From JBHJOF01 sp050330055 (lineage in GTDB: Bacteria; Pseudomonadota; Alphaproteobacteria; Kiloniellales; JAKSDN01): DNA of 17,792 bases. The stretch covers positions 1 to 17,792 of the forward strand of contig JBHJOF010000205.1 in the NCBI GenBank assembly GCA_050330055.1, read 5' to 3'. Shown here piece after piece: positions 14,766 to 17,792 of this stretch (positions are counted from its first letter, which is position 1; each line of letters opens with the position of its first letter). Below the pieces are notes generated by a model. It was given only the letters and a program-made list of their open reading frames with translations, made no database searches and had not been told where the DNA came from. The position numbers and the translations under genes are program-made.

Positions 14766-15862
14766 CTGTCACGCTCCCTTGGTTGGCCCCCTCTGCGGGG
14801 CTCGTTGATGCCTCGCGCGCTGCGGTCGGCGCCGATCGCGGGCGGTGCGGCGCCCACGGACCCGCCGAGCCTCAGGCGGTGCGGCAGAATGATCCGTTGC
14901 GGCTGGCCGCAGCCGGCAAGTCTGTCGAGCAGGTGGTGGATCGCGACCTCGCCCATCTCGCGCGACGGCTGAACTACCGTCGCCAGGGTCGGGTCGATCA
15001 GGGCACCGACGGCGATGCCGTCGAAGCCGAAGACGGAAACGTCCTCCGGCACCCGCTTGCCCAGCATGCGCAGGGCGCCCATGACCGCGATCGCCAGGAG
15101 ATCGTTGGAACAGAACAAGGCAGTGGGCGCCTCGGTAGCCGCGTAGAGGCCAGCGAGGGCCGGCCGGATGTCGGTCTCGGTAAAATCGACCTCCAGCAAG
15201 GCAGGGGCGGCCAGGCCGGCGTCGGCCAGGCCCGCGGCGAAGCCGCGATGGCGCGCCCGCGCGCGATCGGAGGCGTGGAAGCGGCCCGAGACCATGCCGA
15301 GGCGCCGGTGGCCGAGACCAACCAGGGTCTCGGCGACCGCGCGCCCGGCGGCGACATTGTCGACGGTGACGGCGCTGCGGCCCTTGCGGTTCGGCTGGTT
15401 GTAGATCAGGACGTAGGGGCGTTCCTCGGCGTCGAGCACGTCGAGCAGCGGATTGCTGTCCGGATCGGCCACGGTCAGCACCAGTGCATCGACCCGGTGG
15501 GAGAGCATGGTCTGAAGCGCGCTCGCCTCCGCGTCGCGTACATAATCGGTGTAGGTGATCAAGACCGTGTAGCCGGCCTCGCGGGCCGCGCTCTGCAGTC
15601 CCGCGACGGCCTCGGCGAAAACCGGGTTCGAGATCGCCGGGACCATCACGCCGAAGGTGCGGGTCCGATCGGTACGAAGGCTGCGGCCGACCGCGTTGGG
15701 ACGAAATCCGAGCGCGTCCACCGCCGCTTGCACCTTCTGGGTCGTCGCCGCCCGCGTGGGGGCGGTGCCATTGACGACCCGGGACACCGAGGCAATGGAA
15801 ACACCCGCGTGGGCCGCCACGTCCCGCATGGTCGGTATGCTCCTCCCCGTCGCCTTGGCCAT
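14762..15862 (-). CDS. LacI-family transcriptional regulator
   Basis: This 366-aa regulator is the first gene of the transporter/phosphodiesterase operon. I choose ATG 15862 because GGAG lies 7 nt upstream; the in-frame ATG at 15883 has no ribosome site and would sit only a few bases after the predicted transcript start. The helix-turn-helix (TMRDVAAHAGVSIASVSRVVNG, about 11-32) and hinge helix (RPNAVGRSLR) are standard LacI. They are followed by the periplasmic-binding-protein-like effector domain from about residue 70 (FGVMVPAISNPVFAEAVAGLQ), including the FCSNDLLAIAVMGAL and VSVFGFDGIAVGALIDP segments. A basic C-terminal tail of about 30 residues follows. A 16-bp operator overlaps its own promoter, so it probably represses its own operon until a transported substrate or product binds. 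Confidence 0.94.
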   Translation of the reverse strand: MAKATGRSIPTMRDVAAHAGVSIASVSRVVNGTAPTRAATTQKVQAAVDALGFRPNAVGRSLRTDRTRTFGVMVPAISNPVFAEAVAGLQSAAREAGYTVLITYTDYVRDAEASALQTMLSHRVDALVLTVADPDSNPLLDVLDAEERPYVLIYNQPNRKGRSAVTVDNVAAGRAVAETLVGLGHRRLGMVSGRFHASDRARARHRGFAAGLADAGLAAPALLEVDFTETDIRPALAGLYAATEAPTALFCSNDLLAIAVMGALRMLGKRVPEDVSVFGFDGIAVGALIDPTLATVVQPSREMGEVAIHHLLDRLAGCGQPQRIILPHRLRLGGSVGAAPPAIGADRSARGINEPRRGGQPRERDR

Positions 15863-15895
15863 TCCTTCTCTCCGGGCGGCCATGCTGCGCGGTGC

Positions 15896-15924
15896 AGATT
15901 ACGGCAGCGTGACGCTACTGTAAA
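15896..15924 (-). promoter_or_regulatory. Predicted sigma-70 promoter of the LacI/ABC/phosphodiesterase operon
   Basis: On the minus strand, TTTACA (-35, 15924-15919) is followed after exactly 17 bp by TAATCT (-10, 15901-15896). The -35 matches 5 of 6 consensus bases; the -10 matches only 3 of 6 but keeps the most conserved T, A and final T. Transcription would start near 15889, leaving room for a short leader before the chosen ATG at 15862. Confidence 0.55.
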
Positions 15925-15933
15925 CGTTTTCAG
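15918..15933. promoter_or_regulatory. LacI-type operator overlapping the -35 box
   Basis: CTGTAAACGTTTTCAG is a near-perfect palindrome with 14 of 16 bases symmetric and a central CG, the AAACGTTT core form bound by many LacI/PurR/CcpA-type repressors. It covers the -35 hexamer and lies 56 bp upstream of the LacI gene start. This geometry fits repression by blocking RNA polymerase. I saw only one copy in the window. Confidence 0.75.
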
Positions 15934-16348
15934 AAATTTTCGCTAGGCCGACCGATTGCAGCCTAGGGCTTCGAGCCGGCGCGGCGCCGCCAGCCGTGTA
16001 GTTCTCGGCATGGACCTCGAGGAAGCCGACCGGCGGACGGGTGGCGGCCAAGGCTGCGACGTGCGCCGCGCGCAAGCCGATTCCGGCGGGCAGCCGCGCC
16101 CCGGGCTTATCGGTCTGCGGTCTGCTTATGACACCCGCCCCGATCGAGCCTTCGGGATCAGCCCTGCTCTGCCCGGCCGTGGCGACGCCTTAGCACTGCG
16201 GCTCGGCACTGCCGCGGCGCCATGGCAGCTCTCGAGCGCGATCACAGCGAAGCGGGCGCTCTCTATCGTTGATTGACGCCGCATGCTGACAAAGAGTTGG
16301 ATCTACAGTGTGACGCGCTGCACGCGCTCCGGGACTGTATGCTTGACC
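15934..16348. other. Gap upstream of the protease gene
   Basis: About 415 bp without an intact gene. The left part holds the DUF692 relic on the minus strand. The right part must contain the promoter of the protease gene, but I see no convincing box pair: TTGACG at 16273-16278 lacks a good -10 at 16-18 bp. No RNA gene was seen. Confidence 0.45.
15977..16123 (-). pseudogene. Truncated DUF692/MNIO-family (BufB-like) gene fragment
   Basis: On the minus strand a frame reads RPQTDKPGARLPAGIGLR, then AAHVAALAATRPPVG, then FLEVHAENYTAGGAAP. The order GIGLR-xxH near the start, then P-V-GFLEVHAENY and GG is the N-terminal signature of DUF692 proteins (the BufB-like multinuclear iron enzymes that modify precursor peptides). 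Family members are roughly 280 residues, but similarity stops after about 50 and the frame then runs into the LacI promoter, ending at a TAA in the -10 region. No start ATG was found. So it is a relic: the rest of the gene was lost when the LacI operon came to lie beside it. No peptide-precursor (BufA) or partner gene is visible in the window. Confidence 0.65.
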
Positions 16349-17620
16349 ATGATCACGCGCTTAGCGCTTGCCGTGCTGTTGCTGGCAGCATCTCCTGTAC
16401 TCGCCGGCAGTGCCACGAGCCCCGAAGCCTGGCTCCGCCTCGCCGTCGAGCGGTTGTGCGCGCAGGTGCCCTTGTTCGGGCTCGAAGCCCAGCAGGCCTT
16501 GCCAGGCGCGTGGCTGCTCGGCGAGGACCTTCATGAGGCCGGTCAGGCCATCGCCAGGGTCGAGCAGCGCTTCGCCCTGCCGGGCGGCGATGAGCTGCGT
16601 GTCTTGCGCAGCCAGCCGGGCGGACGGCTTCGGCGTTTCACGGTAGAGATCTATGAAATCGAAGGCGAAGGACAGGTGCCGCTGGTTCAGGCTATCGCGG
16701 ATGCCGGCTGTCAGCTTCACTCGGGACGGCGCATCGTGCGCAAGGGCAATGGCCGGACCGTTCTGGAGCAACTGGAGGGCGACCTCGAAACGCTACGCTG
16801 GACCGAGACCTTAGAGGCGCCCTGGCCGGCCGGCAGCGATCCAGGCGGGCCGCGTGTGGCGCTCGTCGATTCCGGCCTCGCCTACGATCTGCCGCTCTAC
16901 CGCGATCGCCTGGCCCGTGGCCCTGACGGACAGCCGCTCGGCTACGATTTCTGGGACCTCGATCCCTGGCCTTATGACGGCGACCTGTCGCTCAGTCCCT
17001 TCCTGCCGATCCGGCATGGTTCCGCGGTCGCCTCCGTGCTGGCGCGCGAGGCGCCGGACGCGGCCCTGATCCCCTTTCGTTATCCTCGCCCCGACATGAG
17101 CCGCATGGGTGCTCTGGTCGAGCGCGCGGCCGCTGCCGGCGCCAGGATACTTGCCATGCCGATCGGCAGCCGCCATCTGGAGGACTGGACCAGCTTCGCC
17201 GAAGCGATGCGCGATCACCCGGAGCTCCTGGCCGTCGTGTCGGCCGGCAACGATGGGCGCGATTTGGATCGCGATCCCCTTTGGCCGGCCGCGCTCGGGC
17301 TGCCGAACGTCATCGTCGTGACCTCGGCGGACGGCTTCGGGCGCCTTGCGCCCGACGCCAATTGGGGCGCCGAAAGCGTGCATATCATGCTGCCGGCCGA
17401 GAACGTGCCGGTGGTCGACTTCCGTGGCGCCTCGGGAACCGCTTCGGGCTCCAGCTATGCCGTGCCGCGGCTTGCAGCTCTTGCCGCGCGGCTGCTCGCC
17501 GCCGAGCCTAAGCTGACCGCCCACCAGCTGAAGGCGGCGATCTTTGCCCGCGCTGTACCGTCGCCCTATGAGGACCGGGCCGTTGCGGTCGGCTGGATTC
17601 CCGATCCGCTGTACCCCTAG
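16349..17620 (+). CDS. Exported subtilisin-family (S8) serine protease
   Basis: This predicted 423-aa secreted or periplasmic protease has a complete subtilisin triad: Asp174 (VALVDSGL), His223 (RHGSAVAS) and Ser369 (GSSYAVP, where subtilisins usually have GTSMAxP), with oxyanion Asn301 (VSAGNDG). The start is uncertain. ATG 16349 gives a compact Sec signal (MITRLALAVLLLAASPVLA, cleavage near residue 19). The in-frame ATG at 16283 would add 22 residues before it. Neither has a good ribosome site. Residues about 20-160 precede the catalytic domain and match no propeptide that I recognise; they carry two Cys (about 37 and 121). The catalytic domain is compact and ends shortly after the Ser helix (LTAHQLKAAIF). 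The stop codon TAG is part of the downstream palindromic repeat, so the native C-terminus may have been altered. No partner gene is adjacent. Confidence 0.88.
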   Translation: MITRLALAVLLLAASPVLAGSATSPEAWLRLAVERLCAQVPLFGLEAQQALPGAWLLGEDLHEAGQAIARVEQRFALPGGDELRVLRSQPGGRLRRFTVEIYEIEGEGQVPLVQAIADAGCQLHSGRRIVRKGNGRTVLEQLEGDLETLRWTETLEAPWPAGSDPGGPRVALVDSGLAYDLPLYRDRLARGPDGQPLGYDFWDLDPWPYDGDLSLSPFLPIRHGSAVASVLAREAPDAALIPFRYPRPDMSRMGALVERAAAAGARILAMPIGSRHLEDWTSFAEAMRDHPELLAVVSAGNDGRDLDRDPLWPAALGLPNVIVVTSADGFGRLAPDANWGAESVHIMLPAENVPVVDFRGASGTASGSSYAVPRLAALAARLLAAEPKLTAHQLKAAIFARAVPSPYEDRAVAVGWIPDPLYP

Positions 17621-17723
17621 AGCATTTTCAGGCGAAGTGGAATCCGGTTCGCCGTCCGAAAATGCGACCAATCAAGAAGTTACAGAGCATGATCCGATTC
17701 AATCGGATCGGATCATGCTCTAG
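17617..17723. repeat. 107-bp MITE-like palindromic repeat with 9-bp terminal inverted repeats
   Basis: The element begins CTAGAGCAT (17617-17625) and ends ATGCTCTAG (17715-17723), perfect 9-bp inverted termini. Inside are two hairpins. The left one is GCATTTTC/GAAAATGC (17622-17629 with 17658-17665) enclosing GGCGAA/TTCGCC (17631-17636 with 17648-17653). The right one is AGAGCATGATCC/GGATCATGCTCT (17684-17695 with 17710-17721). From memory, closely similar CTAGAGCATTTTC... elements are dispersed in alphaproteobacterial genomes, often at gene ends. Here its first bases supply the protease stop codon, and it may also end transcription. Confidence 0.8.
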
Positions 17724-17792
17724 CACGCCCAGGATGGGAGCCGCTGGGAACCGGCCCGCCAGGGGCGCCGGGCAATCACTCCTGACTCCGGC

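Noticed and set aside
13642..14772. 376-codon minus-strand frame overlapping the binding-protein gene
   Set aside because: It is a shifted reading of the binding-protein gene. The 13752-14765 frame has the signal peptide and family motifs.
15862..15883. Upstream ATG at 15883 as the LacI-type start
   Set aside because: No ribosome site and only about 6 nt from the predicted transcript start. ATG 15862 has GGAG at 7 nt and gives the usual LacI N-terminal length.
1..17792. CRISPR array, tRNA or rRNA genes, defence or toxin-antitoxin modules
   Set aside because: No regularly spaced repeats, cloverleaf-like segments or recognisable defence proteins were found on either strand.

Overview
This is a GC-rich window (my impression is mid-60s percent) with dense, same-strand transport operons. 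Gene content, codon use, an alphaproteobacterial-looking IS5-family remnant and a CTAG-bounded palindromic repeat all suggest a soil- or host-associated alphaproteobacterium, Rhodospirillales- or Rhizobiales-like. That placement is inference from family resemblance recalled from memory. I ran no search. No tRNA, rRNA or CRISPR array was seen.

Layout. (1) 1-6658, plus strand: the 3' part of an FAD-dependent amine/amino-acid oxidoreductase, followed by a complete peptide/nickel-type (Dpp/Opp) ABC importer: Tat-exported binding protein, two permeases and two ATPases. Its genes are nearly abutting or overlap by ATGA. Import followed by oxidation of a peptide-, opine- or modified-amino-acid-like substrate is the natural reading. 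(2) 6659-7881: a decayed region holding a heavily deleted IS5-family transposase on the minus strand, itself invaded by a short palindromic repeat, then about 490 bp with no supportable gene. (3) 7882-9699, minus strand: an intact sugar-acid dehydratase of the IlvD/Edd family (arabonate/xylonate type). Just upstream are scraps that look like the end of a short-chain dehydrogenase gene and the start of another gene. (4) 10057-15862, minus strand: a tight six-gene operon encoding a LacI-type regulator, binding protein, two permeases, ATPase and a GpdQ-like metallophosphodiesterase. The regulator is the first gene. A 16-bp LacI-type operator overlaps the -35 box of a recognisable promoter, so the operon is probably autoregulated. 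(5) 15934-16348: no intact gene, but a truncated N-terminal piece of a DUF692/MNIO (BufB-like) gene lies immediately upstream of the LacI promoter. (6) 16349-17620, plus strand: an exported subtilisin-family serine protease with an unassigned N-terminal region. Its stop codon lies inside a 107-bp palindromic repeat with perfect 9-bp terminal inverted repeats.

Most interesting points. The LacI/ABC/phosphodiesterase operon looks like a self-contained uptake-and-hydrolysis system, perhaps for glycerophosphodiesters or another organic phosphodiester, because the hydrolase has no export signal and so needs an importer. Both transport operons carry a strong hairpin just after the binding-protein gene. 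Three gaps that look empty hold gene fossils (IS5, SDR, DUF692), so the window is a patchwork of transport cassettes joined through decayed DNA.
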